A stretch of 64,000 bases of DNA from the NCBI GenBank assembly GCA_034421575.1, contig DAOUKG010000073.1:1-64000 (forward strand). Reading direction: 5' to 3'. The stretch comes from VXLM01 sp034421575. GTDB taxonomy: Bacteria > Chloroflexota > Dehalococcoidia > Lucifugimonadales > VXLM01. Positions 9,129 through 17,053 of this stretch are shown in pieces; position 1 is the first letter of the stretch, and the number at the start of each line of letters is the position of its first letter. The position numbers were made by a program, and so were the translations under genes. The notes under the pieces are model-generated. The model saw only the letters and a list, made by a program, of their open reading frames with translations, was not told where the DNA came from and searched no databases.

Positions 9129-9614
9129 CTAACGCATCCAGTCGCGACGCAGCCCCGGGAATGCGGATGTCATCTCCGCGAGTCGCTCATCGGGAACGAA
9201 GAAGAACCTGCCCGTAGCTCGCGCGGCGGCGGTTCCGTCCGGCAGAAGCAGCTCGGCCTTTGCAGTGACCATGCGGTGGTTCGTCTCGACGTGCTCCGCA
9301 ATGACCGTAACCTCCTGTCCGATGAACACCGGCTTTCGGAAGTGAACGTCGATTCCGGCTGTTATCGACCAGCGATTGTAGGTAACTATCGAGACCCGGC
9401 TCATGACCTCGTCCAGCAGGGCGGTGATGATGCCTCCATGCAGGAATCCCGGGTACCCCTGGTATTCCTCCGCCGCAGTGAATTTCGCTACGACTCGGTC
9501 GCCTTCACGTTCCATATGAAGCTTGAGACCGTAGGGGTTGCGAGGACCGCAGGCGAAGCAGAGCCCGTAGTCCGTTATGTCGTTGAGAGATAGTTGCTCG
9601 TCTTGGTCTGTCAT
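9129..9614 (-). CDS. PaaI-type hotdog-fold thioesterase
   Basis: 161 residues with the hotdog fold of acyl-CoA thioesterases. The stretch CFACGPRNPYGLKLHME near residue 18, then GYPGFLHGGIITALLDEVM near 54, contains the family's HGG(I/A) loop with the usual catalytic Asp/Glu region following. The ATG at 9614 has GGAG upstream; the in-frame GTG at 9620 is too close to that site. It is downstream of the SRPBCC gene with about 13 bp between them, so the two form an operon. Probably hydrolyses CoA thioesters; the substrate is unknown. Confidence 0.88.
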   Translation of the reverse strand: MTDQDEQLSLNDITDYGLCFACGPRNPYGLKLHMEREGDRVVAKFTAAEEYQGYPGFLHGGIITALLDEVMSRVSIVTYNRWSITAGIDVHFRKPVFIGQEVTVIAEHVETNHRMVTAKAELLLPDGTAAARATGRFFFVPDERLAEMTSAFPGLRRDWMR

Positions 9615-9627
9615 CGGCACTCCGAGT

Positions 9628-10065
9628 TCATCGTTCTGATTCGAGTATCTTCTTGAGATTGGCGGCGTTGTCCACGGTCTCCTGGCGGACTATCTGCTCG
9701 ATGATGGGACCCGCCAGCATGAGCAGTCCGCTCCCTTCGCCCGAGACGGTGAATAGCACCGACGTACCCCGGTCGTGAGGGGTGACCGCGACCGATCCGT
9801 TCAGGGTGATGGGCCCCGACTCGGAAGTGAAGGAAAAGCGCTCATTCGGCTTGAATTCCGTGGTCTCCAGCGTCAGGTCCACGGTCTGCCCCATGAACCG
9901 CCTGCGAACGCGCACCTTCGTATCCGGACCTATCGGCTGGTCTCCCAAGGTTGTGGCTTCGAGCACGTCGGCCTGCCATTCCGGCATCTTCCACGGGGCC
10001 GTGAGGTAGTCGAATACCTCGTCGAGTGGTCGGTCTATGACGATGACGTGTTCGATGCTAATCAA
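9628..10065 (-). CDS. SRPBCC/START-like protein (polyketide cyclase family)
   Basis: About 145 residues. The stretch IEHVIVIDRPLDEVFDYLTAPWKMPEWQ is the typical start of an SRPBCC (Bet v 1-like) ligand-binding domain, followed by repeated beta strands and a C-terminal helix. The domain begins right after a TTG at 10065, used here as start; in-frame codons up to 10176 would add an unrelated Cys/Tyr-rich tail. Exact start is uncertain because no strong ribosome site is seen. It is the first gene of a pair with the thioesterase. Likely binds a small hydrophobic ligand; no enzyme activity is claimed. Confidence 0.75.
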   Translation of the reverse strand: MISIEHVIVIDRPLDEVFDYLTAPWKMPEWQADVLEATTLGDQPIGPDTKVRVRRRFMGQTVDLTLETTEFKPNERFSFTSESGPITLNGSVAVTPHDRGTSVLFTVSGEGSGLLMLAGPIIEQIVRQETVDNAANLKKILESER

Positions 10066-10182
10066 AGGGGGTTTTCCACAGTCGTGCTTGTACGTGGCAC
10101 TACCGTAGCAGATGAGGGCTAGCCGGACAAATTGACAGCAATACTGAGTGTTGCGTATTTCGTAAACTCCGGGCATTGAGGG

Positions 10183-10295
10183 GTAACTGTTAAGTCTTGG
10201 TGAGGGGTACTCCCCTCACCCCTGTGGATACCCACTTTCGCGGGTATGATGGTGACTGTGTGTGTCATGCCCTCTCACGAAGTCTGAACGGTTAC
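10183..10295. mobile_element. MITE-like element, copy 1 (113 bp)
   Basis: Inverted ends GTAACTGTTAAG (left) and CTGAACGGTTAC (right) bound 113 bp, the same length as the copies at 42082 and 55323 but in the opposite orientation. A central hairpin ACCCACTTTCGCGGGT and a CACCCCTGTGGATACC segment match the other copies. No flanking duplication remains (ATTGAGGG left, CGAAATAG right), so it may be old or rearranged. It sits upstream of the kinase pair. Confidence 0.75.
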
Positions 10296-10360
10296 CGAAA
10301 TAGGGGTTTCGGATCCCCAATGGACTCAAGAAAGACACGGGCTCCGCACCCTTCCTTGCC

Positions 10361-10390
10361 TTGACGATTCACGATCCGGTTTTTGATAAT
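10361..10390 (+). promoter_or_regulatory. Probable sigma70-type promoter of the kinase pair
   Basis: TTGACG at 10361-10366 and GATAAT at 10385-10390 are separated by 18 bp. The start codon at 10414 lies 23 bp further on with a GGAGGGGG ribosome site, so the leader would be short. Confidence 0.55.
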
Positions 10391-10413
10391 GACCACGGAG
10401 GGGGTCTGGGTCG

Positions 10414-11115
10414 ATGTCAAATGACGGCGCCAACGCCGAGTTGCCGGGCAAGCTCATCACGGTCGAGGGCCTGGACGGGTCCGGAAAGTCCACGCAGATC
10501 GGACTCGTGAAGCGATGGCTGGAGCTCGAGGGTTACAAGGTCTTCTTCACGGAGTGGAACTCCTCGCCGCTCGTCGAGAGCGCGACGAAAGCAGCGAAGA
10601 AGCGGCACATGCTCAGTCCCACCACCTTCGCGCTGATTCACGGCACCGATTTTGCCGACAGATACGAGCGGCAGATAGTCCCGCTCCTTCACGCAGGCTA
10701 CCTCGTCCTCTCCGACCGGTACGTCTATACGGCCTATGCGAGAGACACTGTGCGGGGATGCGACCCCGTTTGGATCCGGCACATGTACCGCTTCGCGCGT
10801 CAGCCCGACCTGACGCTCTGGTTCAAAGTGCCCGTGGATGTCTCGCTCGCTCGGGCAGTGGGACGGAGCCGCAACCTGAACTACTACGAGGCGGGTATGG
10901 ATATTGGGTTCTCTTCGGACAGCATTGAGAGCTACCGTATCTTTCAGACGAAGATTCACGAGACCTATGAGCGGATGTCGCACGAGTTCCCCTTCCACGT
11001 CATCGACGCGACCAAGCCGGCGGGAGAGCAGCAGCAGCAGTTTCGGGAACTCATACGGAAGAAACTGGACCTGTCTCAATACGTTCGGCCGAAATCTCCA
11101 ATCGAGGTTGCTTAA
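10414..11115 (+). CDS. Thymidylate kinase-like P-loop kinase (copy 1, intact P-loop)
   Basis: 233 residues resembling dTMP kinase, which makes dTDP from dTMP and ATP. The P-loop GLDGSGKST is at about residues 18-26 and the base-binding DRYVYT follows near 102. The usual TREPGG loop after the P-loop is not recognisable (FTEWNSSPL instead), and the C-terminal half is unlike standard Tmk (NLNYYEAGMDI). So this is a divergent member and the phosphate acceptor may not be dTMP. Its stop codon is followed directly by the ATG of a paralogue, suggesting translational coupling and perhaps a hetero-oligomer. Confidence 0.75.
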   Translation: MSNDGANAELPGKLITVEGLDGSGKSTQIGLVKRWLELEGYKVFFTEWNSSPLVESATKAAKKRHMLSPTTFALIHGTDFADRYERQIVPLLHAGYLVLSDRYVYTAYARDTVRGCDPVWIRHMYRFARQPDLTLWFKVPVDVSLARAVGRSRNLNYYEAGMDIGFSSDSIESYRIFQTKIHETYERMSHEFPFHVIDATKPAGEQQQQFRELIRKKLDLSQYVRPKSPIEVA

Positions 11116-11826
11116 ATGGCGGCTACGGCGGACATCACGCAGCGCGCTTACTTCGGGGCCGGCATCCCCGATATCGACCTCTCCTCTCTAAGGGGCAAGT
11201 TGATCGTCGTCGAGGGTCCCGACAGCGCCGGGCGTTCCACACAGATCAGGCTCCTGCGTGACTGGCTTGAGCGGAAGGGGTATGCCTCGGCGCAGACAGG
11301 GCTGAAGAGGTCCAGGCTCGTAGGGAAGAAGCTCCAGGACGTGATGCAGGGGTATTCGCTCGGCCCGCTGACCTTTTCGCTCTACTATGCAACGGACCTC
11401 GCCGACCAGATTGAGAATGTGATCGTCCCGGCGCTCGAGTCCGATTTCATCGTTCTGGCTGACAGGTACGTGTACACGCCGATTGCCAGAGACGTCGTGC
11501 GCGGCGTTGATATGAGGTGGATTGAAGGGGTCTTCGGCTTCGCGATCGTGCCTGATGTCGTACTCTACCTGGATGTGAAGCCGGAGGTATTGGCGGAACG
11601 GGTGCTGGGGAACCTGCACTACCTCGACTACTGGGAATCCGGCATGGACATACACCGCGACGGCGACATGTACGCCAGTTTCATCAGCTACCAGAACCTC
11701 GTTCGTGAGCAGTTCCTCGCAATGGCGCCCATCAAAGGGTTCCACATCATCGACGGAGACCGCGATGCGGCAGAGGTGGCCGAGGACCTCAAGGACAGGG
11801 TAGAGGCAACGCTCGTCCTGCCGTAG
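11116..11826 (+). CDS. Thymidylate kinase-like protein with P-loop Lys replaced by Arg (copy 2)
   Basis: 236 residues, similar throughout to the preceding kinase: LIVVEGPDSAGRSTQ near residue 30, LADRYVYTPIARD near 113 and LHYLDYWESGMDI near 170. The P-loop reads GPDSAGRST, so the invariant Lys that holds the ATP phosphates is Arg. Such a change often lowers or removes kinase activity, so this may be a regulatory or structural partner; that is inference. An N-terminal extension of about 25 residues precedes the domain. It starts on the base after the stop of copy 1. Confidence 0.75.
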   Translation: MAATADITQRAYFGAGIPDIDLSSLRGKLIVVEGPDSAGRSTQIRLLRDWLERKGYASAQTGLKRSRLVGKKLQDVMQGYSLGPLTFSLYYATDLADQIENVIVPALESDFIVLADRYVYTPIARDVVRGVDMRWIEGVFGFAIVPDVVLYLDVKPEVLAERVLGNLHYLDYWESGMDIHRDGDMYASFISYQNLVREQFLAMAPIKGFHIIDGDRDAAEVAEDLKDRVEATLVLP

Positions 11827-11838
11827 GGCGCTGAGTTC

Positions 11839-13230
11839 CTATTGAGCAGTACCCCTGAACTGCAACGAGTAGAAGTCGGCGTAGTTGAGGGTGGTGGCCC
11901 TCACCCGGACAGGGCGACCGGCCAACGAACTCACATCTGCGCTTCCGCGCCAACGCACAACCCGCTCGATTTCGTCCCCGAATATCTCGTCGCAGTCGGA
12001 GATCGCGTGCCCCTCAATAGGCGTTCCATCCGCGTCCTGGAGTTCGACTCGTATGCTCCCTGCGGCGGAGGTGGCGTAGTTGAGAACGAGTTCGTTTCCG
12101 TCGAATTGCAGCGGATGCGTGACGAACTCGCCGCCGGAGTAGGTGGAGTAGAGCGACACGATTCCGTCGGTGCGGAAAACGCCTCGGCGCATCCGAACGG
12201 TGGGCAGGCGATTGTGCTCCTTGTAGTAGATGGACATCTCGTCGGGGCCGGTCGGCAAGAGGCCGACTCCGGGCGTCATGCTCCTGTCGGTCCAGTCGTC
12301 TAAGTCCCTGCCGGTTGGAATCAGGGGTTCCATGAACCGGCGGTCCCAATGGAGACCATCCCGGCTGCTCATGAAGACCGCGTCGGAGAGGCCGTCTTCG
12401 GCCCAGTCGTCGCGGAGCTTTCGTCCGACTACGAAGCGTCGTGGAAACATCAGGTAGATGTGTGGCGCTCGGAAGTAGGGTGTGGCGGCGTTCGTGTACA
12501 GATGCTCGGGCTCCGAGTCGCCCATGTCGATGAATTCGGGTGGAGACCATGTGCGAAAGTCCGGAGACAAGCTGCGTCGGATCGAACGAACTCCGCCGCG
12601 ATGAGTGGAGGCGACTCTTCCCTCACTTGGGAACCAGCCCCGCATGTACGCGACGTACTGTCCCTGCACCTCGTCCCAGAAGGCGACGTTTGTCGAGTCG
12701 AACATCGGCCAGCCATCGTCAGGCGCGACGAGAATCGGGTCTACTTCGATGACCTTCCACCGGAACCCGTCGGGAGAGGTCAGGCCCCGAATGGTCGCGC
12801 GCCCGTCTATCTTGGGCCCCTTGGCGATAGCCTTGTATCGTTCGTCCTCGTTTGCTGCGGGGTTGTCGTCGCGGAAGACGGCTAGGTTTGTTATGCCGTC
12901 GTCCTGCAGGAGGATATTGTTATCGGTTGATCCGTCGTACTCGACCATGCCCAAGCTGGGCCGCTCCCAGTGGATGCCGTCAACGCTCTCAGCGTAGGCG
13001 GCGGCTTGTTCGGCGTCCGCCCCGGCACGGTACCAGTTCCTGTAGACATCCCCATCCTTCATGACCCTGATGAAGATGCTGGAAGTACCCTCCCAAGGTT
13101 GATCGAATCGAAACGCAACCTCTTTGGGGACGGGCCGGTGCAGACGGAGCGATAAGCCCTTCATCCGGTCGATCAGCCAATCGTCGATGAAGGGCTCTAG
13201 TCTGGCCCCGATTTCTCGTACCGTCGGCAT
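11839..13230 (-). CDS. Five-bladed beta-propeller glycosidase-like protein (GH32/GH43/GH68-type fold)
   Basis: 463 residues. Repeated blade patterns such as YAESVDGIHWERPSLG, LTSPDGFRWK and MSSRDGLHWDRRFMEP, each with a (S/D)DGxxW motif, are typical of five-bladed propeller glycosidases and of uncharacterised relatives common in Planctomycetes. A C-terminal beta-sandwich-like segment follows from about residue 380 (IRVELQDADGTPI). No signal peptide is visible. The ATG at 13230 gives MPTVREIG; earlier in-frame codons overlap the recA end. It begins 5 bp after recA stops, so recA transcription may read into it. Substrate unknown. Confidence 0.75.
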   Translation of the reverse strand: MPTVREIGARLEPFIDDWLIDRMKGLSLRLHRPVPKEVAFRFDQPWEGTSSIFIRVMKDGDVYRNWYRAGADAEQAAAYAESVDGIHWERPSLGMVEYDGSTDNNILLQDDGITNLAVFRDDNPAANEDERYKAIAKGPKIDGRATIRGLTSPDGFRWKVIEVDPILVAPDDGWPMFDSTNVAFWDEVQGQYVAYMRGWFPSEGRVASTHRGGVRSIRRSLSPDFRTWSPPEFIDMGDSEPEHLYTNAATPYFRAPHIYLMFPRRFVVGRKLRDDWAEDGLSDAVFMSSRDGLHWDRRFMEPLIPTGRDLDDWTDRSMTPGVGLLPTGPDEMSIYYKEHNRLPTVRMRRGVFRTDGIVSLYSTYSGGEFVTHPLQFDGNELVLNYATSAAGSIRVELQDADGTPIEGHAISDCDEIFGDEIERVVRWRGSADVSSLAGRPVRVRATTLNYADFYSLQFRGTAQ

Positions 13231-13234
13231 GGCG

Positions 13235-14284
13235 CTATTTTGCCTTTGCTGTGGCGACTCCGTTTTCGTTTCCCGGAGCGGCTTCGGGAGTATGCTCAAG
13301 GTCTGTCTTGCCTCGAATCAGCCCCTCGATCTTGGCGGCGATTCCGTCATTTTCCTTCAGGAACTGCTTGGCGTTCTCACGTCCCTGTCCGAGCCTTGTG
13401 TCCTCGAAGAAGTAGTACGCGCCGCTCTTCTGCACGTGTCCCATGTCAACGCCGATGGCCAGCAGGTCGGCCTCCTGGCTGATTCCTTCGCCGAACATGA
13501 TGTCATACTCCGCGGTCCTGAATGGCGGAGCCACCTTGTTCTTGACGACTCGGGCCTTGATGTGCGCGCCGATAATCTCGGTCCCGTTCTTGACCGATTC
13601 CCCCCTGCGAAGGTCGATGCGGACGGAGCTGTAGAACTTCAGGGCCCGACCTCCGGGTGTGGTCTCCGGATTCCCCCAGAGAACGCCGACCTTCTCCCGC
13701 AGCTGGTTGATGAAGATGACGGCAGTGTCGTGCCGGCTGATTGCTGCCGTGAGCTTTCGGAGGCCCTGCGACATGATGCGGGCCTGGAGGCCGACGTGCG
13801 TGTCGCCCATGTCGCCTTCCAACTCCGCCTTGGGTACGAGTGCGGCGACGCTGTCAATGACGACCACGGCCACCGCTCCGCTACGGACGAGGTACTCACA
13901 GATCTCCAGGGCCTGTTCGGCGTAGTCCGGCTGGGATACCAGCAGGTTGTCAGTATCGACTCCGCAGGTGCGCGCGAACTCCGGGTCGAGGGCGTGCTCG
14001 GCGTCGATGTAGGCCGCCACCCCGCCGCTCTTCTGGGCCTCGGCCATGACGTGATACGCGATGGTCGTCTTGCCGGTCGATTCCGCGCCGAATACCTCCG
14101 TGACCCTGCCACGCGGTACGCCGCCGATGCCCAGCGCCAGGTCCAGCGCCAGCGACCCGGTGGGAATCGGGTCCGCGGGAGTATAGGTGTCGCCATCTCC
14201 CAGGCGCATAATGGTCCCGCGCCCAAAGCGCTTGTCGATATCGGTCATCGTCGATTCGATAGAAGCATCCAGTCCAGTTGTCAT
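13235..14284 (-). CDS. recA: RecA recombinase
   Basis: 349 residues of RecA, which polymerises on single-stranded DNA, drives strand exchange and triggers LexA self-cleavage. Walker A is GAESTGKT at 66-73 (the usual Pro is Ala), the Walker B region VVVIDSVAALVPKAE lies near 140, and loop L2 NQLREKVGVLWGNPETTPGG near 195 is intact. The C-terminal tail is Glu/Ala/Lys rich and variable, as usual. The ATG at 14284 has AGGAGG upstream; the reading frame stays open to 14458 but that part is leader. A promoter and candidate operators lie in the leader (see entries). Confidence 0.97.
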   Translation of the reverse strand: MTTGLDASIESTMTDIDKRFGRGTIMRLGDGDTYTPADPIPTGSLALDLALGIGGVPRGRVTEVFGAESTGKTTIAYHVMAEAQKSGGVAAYIDAEHALDPEFARTCGVDTDNLLVSQPDYAEQALEICEYLVRSGAVAVVVIDSVAALVPKAELEGDMGDTHVGLQARIMSQGLRKLTAAISRHDTAVIFINQLREKVGVLWGNPETTPGGRALKFYSSVRIDLRRGESVKNGTEIIGAHIKARVVKNKVAPPFRTAEYDIMFGEGISQEADLLAIGVDMGHVQKSGAYYFFEDTRLGQGRENAKQFLKENDGIAAKIEGLIRGKTDLEHTPEAAPGNENGVATAKAK

Positions 14285-14307
14285 AGTACAGCCTCCTGAT
14301 TTCCTAT

Positions 14308-14323
14308 CTACCCTGTAGGGCAG
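14308..14323. promoter_or_regulatory. Inverted repeat in recA leader, candidate operator
   Basis: CTACCCTGTAGGGCAG contains a perfect CTAC-CCT-GTAG dyad and an overlapping CCCT-GT-AGGG dyad. It lies between the predicted -10 and the recA start codon. A repressor such as LexA could bind here, but the motif is not a recognised SOS box, so this is a guess from position and symmetry. Confidence 0.35.
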
Positions 14324-14353
14324 TTTGTATGTGCATTTTGGTCTGACGCAAGG

Positions 14354-14382
14354 AGTGTAGCATAAACGTTCTATTATTGCAA
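14354..14382 (-). promoter_or_regulatory. Probable recA promoter with palindrome over the -35
   Basis: On the minus strand TTGCAA (14377-14382) and TACACT (14354-14359) are 17 bp apart. The -35 lies inside the perfect palindrome TATTGCAATA, which could itself be an operator half. The start codon is about 70 bp downstream. Confidence 0.55.
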
Positions 14383-14509
14383 TAGGCAATTTCGGAGAAT
14401 TTGAAAATCGTTCTTCGGAGCGGTAGGGCAGGCATTTGACGCATTCGATTTTGAACATTCACACTAAGGAAGTCCATGGCAATTCTTCACGCCCAGACAT
14501 GGAGGCATC

Positions 14510-15616
14510 TTGAATCTGTCCCTTTCAACAAGCGAAGCGCAAAGTCTGCGACTTGGCTCGCAGCACCTGGCTGAGCGAAATGCGACCGATGTGGGCGACC
14601 TTGTTCGCGGAATCGCGGCAGCTCAGGCACAGGACAGGGTTGGTGAGGTACTGGCCGTACGTGTACGGACGACCGGACTGACCGCTATGGATGTGGAGAG
14701 AGCGCGAGTCGGATCACGCTCGGTCGTGAGGACGTGGGCTATGCGTGGAACGATGCATCTGCTGGCTGCGAAGGATGTGAGATGGGTGCTGCGGCTAATT
14801 GGGCCAATCATGGTGCGAAAGGCCAAACGACGTCATCGGGAACTCGGACTCACTGATGAAGTCTACCGGCGGGCGGCCAGAGTATTGCGTCGGGCGCTTG
14901 AAGAAAATGGCGCGTTGACTCGTCGCCAGATTGCCGAGCGCTGGGCGGCGCGGGGATTACCCTCGGAGGGGCAGGCGGTACCGTATCTCTTGAACTGGGC
15001 CTCGCTGGAGGGGGTCATTTGCTTCGGGCCGACCGTCGACGGAAAGGCGACTCACGTACTGCTGGACACGTGGCTTGAGAACGATGTCCCAGAGCCCGAC
15101 GATCCTGTCGCCGAGTTCGCCTGGAGATATGTGTCTGCGTACGCTCCGACGACACCTCAGGACTTTGGCATGTGGTCTGGACTCCCGGCAGGGGAGGCGC
15201 GTCGCGCGTTTCAGTCCATCGAAGGTGAACTGGTCTGCGTCACCGTGGATGGCACACGGATGTGGATGCCCGGAGCATACGTCGGACTGCCGGACATGAT
15301 AATTGAGGACGAGACGGCGTCGATAAGGATGTTGGGGGCATTCGACCCTTACCTCCTGGGATACCGCGTCCGCGAGCTGGGCGTGACTCCCGAATTGCTC
15401 AAACGAGTGCATCCCGGTGGAGGGATCATTCGCCCGACGATTTTGGTGGACGGAAGGGCCATCGCCACATGGACGCGCAAGCGCTCCGGCCGTAGACTGA
15501 CAATTACCGTGAGTCCTTTCGAGCCGTTGTCAGAACAGGTGCGGTCAGGGATTCATCGAGAAGTTGAGGACATCGGACGTTTCCTGGATTTGGAAGCCTT
15601 GTGGGAAGAGGGCTGA
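14510..15616 (+). CDS. Winged-helix DNA-binding protein, AlkZ/YcaQ-like (HTH_42 family)
   Basis: 368 residues of the family that includes the DNA glycosylases AlkZ and YcaQ, which unhook alkylated or cross-linked bases. The N-terminal segment LGSQHLAERNATDVGDLVRGIAAAQAQ followed by RTWAMRGTMHLLAAKDVRW near residue 75 is characteristic, and three winged-helix units are expected. In AlkZ the catalytic residues lie in a QxQ or QxD motif; here AQAQD near residue 42 is the likely counterpart. The TTG start at 14510 has GGAGG four bases upstream. It is divergent from recA, which is consistent with a DNA repair role but does not prove it. Confidence 0.8.
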   Translation: MNLSLSTSEAQSLRLGSQHLAERNATDVGDLVRGIAAAQAQDRVGEVLAVRVRTTGLTAMDVERARVGSRSVVRTWAMRGTMHLLAAKDVRWVLRLIGPIMVRKAKRRHRELGLTDEVYRRAARVLRRALEENGALTRRQIAERWAARGLPSEGQAVPYLLNWASLEGVICFGPTVDGKATHVLLDTWLENDVPEPDDPVAEFAWRYVSAYAPTTPQDFGMWSGLPAGEARRAFQSIEGELVCVTVDGTRMWMPGAYVGLPDMIIEDETASIRMLGAFDPYLLGYRVRELGVTPELLKRVHPGGGIIRPTILVDGRAIATWTRKRSGRRLTITVSPFEPLSEQVRSGIHREVEDIGRFLDLEALWEEG

Positions 15617-15729
15617 GGATTGCGTTGGTGATGCTACTCCTTGCGAGAAAATGCCTGAACCACCCTTACGATCGCCAAAGGTGTTGTTCTCGCGCTTTGG
15701 AGAGAAGCAGCGCGTTGTGACCAAAGAAC

Positions 15730-15921
15730 ATGATGAGTCCTGCTACACTATGGAGTACATCTAAAGCGCTCTATAATCGGTACATTCGACCATGTGAGCG
15801 TAAAGCACTAGAAGAACTAGCATGGAGATACAGCAATCGCCACGCGGACCTATTTAGGTTGACTCTAGAAGAATTGCTCCAAGACGGCAACTATATGCGC
15901 TATGAGGATTTGGTGGTTTAA
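15730..15921 (+). CDS. Small hypothetical protein
   Basis: 63 residues. The second half, with evenly spaced hydrophobic and charged residues (KALEELAWRYSN, LFRLTLEELLQDG), looks like a real helical protein. The first ten residues are less convincing and there is no strong ribosome site, so the start and even the existence of the gene are uncertain. Not recognised. Confidence 0.35.
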   Translation: MMSPATLWSTSKALYNRYIRPCERKALEELAWRYSNRHADLFRLTLEELLQDGNYMRYEDLVV

Positions 15922-15973
15922 GAAGAGGTAGGCACACGACCATTCCACACGAGTCTAAATCCCGGTCGCTAAG

Positions 15974-16270
15974 TTAATTCGTTTGCAACTTTTCGCGTTC
16001 TTCATCGGACATGGGGACATACTCGACCGTGACATCTCGCAGTAGGTCAATGAGGGAACGCAATTCGCCATATTCAATCTCGGTCAGGTCGATTAGCTTG
16101 TTCTGACCGTCCTTTAAGTCGCTTTGCCCTTTCTGTAGGCTGTTTACGGCTTTTTCAACGCGCTCAAGCCGTTCATCTATAGATGAAAGTGCATCTGCTG
16201 TACTACTGAACACGTCTATGACGCGGTCGTGGAAAGAAAAGACTCTTTGTTGAAACTCTGCGTTTGTCAT
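15974..16270 (-). CDS. Small coiled-coil hypothetical protein
   Basis: 98 residues, not recognised as a named family. Residues 20-65 show heptad-like spacing (IDERLERVEKAVNSLQKGQSDL in two pieces), predicting a coiled coil, and the protein is acidic and soluble with no membrane segment. Small proteins like this often oligomerise or bridge partners. It stands alone on the minus strand between the AlkZ-like gene and a gene-poor stretch carrying repeats. Confidence 0.7.
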   Translation of the reverse strand: MTNAEFQQRVFSFHDRVIDVFSSTADALSSIDERLERVEKAVNSLQKGQSDLKDGQNKLIDLTEIEYGELRSLIDLLRDVTVEYVPMSDEEREKLQTN

Positions 16271-16813
16271 ACTGCGCCCTTAGTCAGATATCGTAATCGT
16301 CCTTTCAAAATACCGTCGAGATCGTTTATCACTATCGCGACCCCGATTGCTGAATTCGTCTACCGAACAGCTTCACCATAGCAGGAAATGTTCAAAATTG
16401 CAAACTGCTACAGGTCTCCCTCACGGCAATCGCATCTAAATTTCCAGATATGGTTCAGCTACAAGGCATCGCTGTGGCGCCTCCACTGTGACGGTTTGCA
16501 TGATGTCCCGGACACAGTCTAGCCTGCGAATACTAGAGAAGATGGCCTACCGGAGGCGTTTCGCGGCTGATTCCGATCATACGTCCCATTTAGATGCGAT
16601 TGCCCTGAGGTCTCCCTCACGGCAATATGGTTTCAGACAGAAAGTAACAGCTTACGGCTCTAAAGGGAAAACCAAAGGAAACCTACCGAAGGTAAGGGTG
16701 GAACATCCAAAAGGGCGAAGGGGATAGAAGGCGGCGTGGAAAGCTGTATGTGGTAAAGGTACGATTGCCTATCAGATCAGGACAGTTCGTAGGGTGATAA
16801 GGGAGTCGATGAG
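16271..16813. repeat. Gene-poor stretch with paired direct and inverted repeats
   Basis: AGGTCTCCCTCACGGCAAT occurs at 16412-16430 and again at 16608-16626 (19 bp direct repeat). The 17-mer GGCAATCGCATCTAAAT at 16425-16441 also has its reverse complement at 16588-16604. The layout suggests a duplication joined to an inversion. An open frame at 16488-16727 has no good start or protein-like composition and is not called. Confidence 0.6.
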
Positions 16814-17053
16814 ATGAATGACAGTGACAGATACGTGAAGCTTGTCGAATGGTCCGAAGAGGATAAGTGCTTCGTTGGAAGTGCCCCAGGGTTAATCTAC
16901 GGTGGTTGTCATGGGACGGACGAGAAGGAAGTATTCGATGAACTGTGTGCCATCGTAGATGAGGCGATTGCCCTGTACAGAAAGGATGGAAAGCCCTTGC
17001 CGGCTCCAACGTCAGGCAGAGACTACGCCAACAAGCTGCAAACCGTGCAGTGA
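16814..17053 (+). CDS. HicB-like antitoxin domain protein
   Basis: 79 residues resembling the HicB partial RNase H-like domain: YVKLVEWSEEDKCFVGSAPGL near the start, then GGCHGTDEKEVFDELCAIVDEAIALYRKDGKPLP (quoted in parts). HicB neutralises the HicA mRNA interferase. No HicA-like gene (about 60 residues with a GSH motif) is seen on either side, and the C-terminal DNA-binding domain is missing, so this is an orphan or a HicB-fold protein with another job. The ATG at 16814 has a GAGATG context with a weak ribosome site. Confidence 0.7.
   Translation: MNDSDRYVKLVEWSEEDKCFVGSAPGLIYGGCHGTDEKEVFDELCAIVDEAIALYRKDGKPLPAPTSGRDYANKLQTVQ

Noticed and set aside
13124..14299. Long open frame antisense to recA
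   Set aside because: It lies over a clearly conserved gene on the other strand, and its protein has no recognisable domain; high GC makes such frames common.
14308..14318. recA leader dyad as a classical LexA box (CGAACnnnnGTTC type)
   Set aside because: The sequence CTACCCTGTAG does not match the known consensus forms, so it is kept only as a candidate operator.
16488..16727. 79-residue open frame in the repeat stretch
   Set aside because: Overlaps both repeat copies, has no ribosome site and a composition typical of chance translation.
16814..17053. HicB-like gene as part of a HicAB toxin-antitoxin system
   Set aside because: No HicA gene flanks it and the C-terminal DNA-binding domain is absent.
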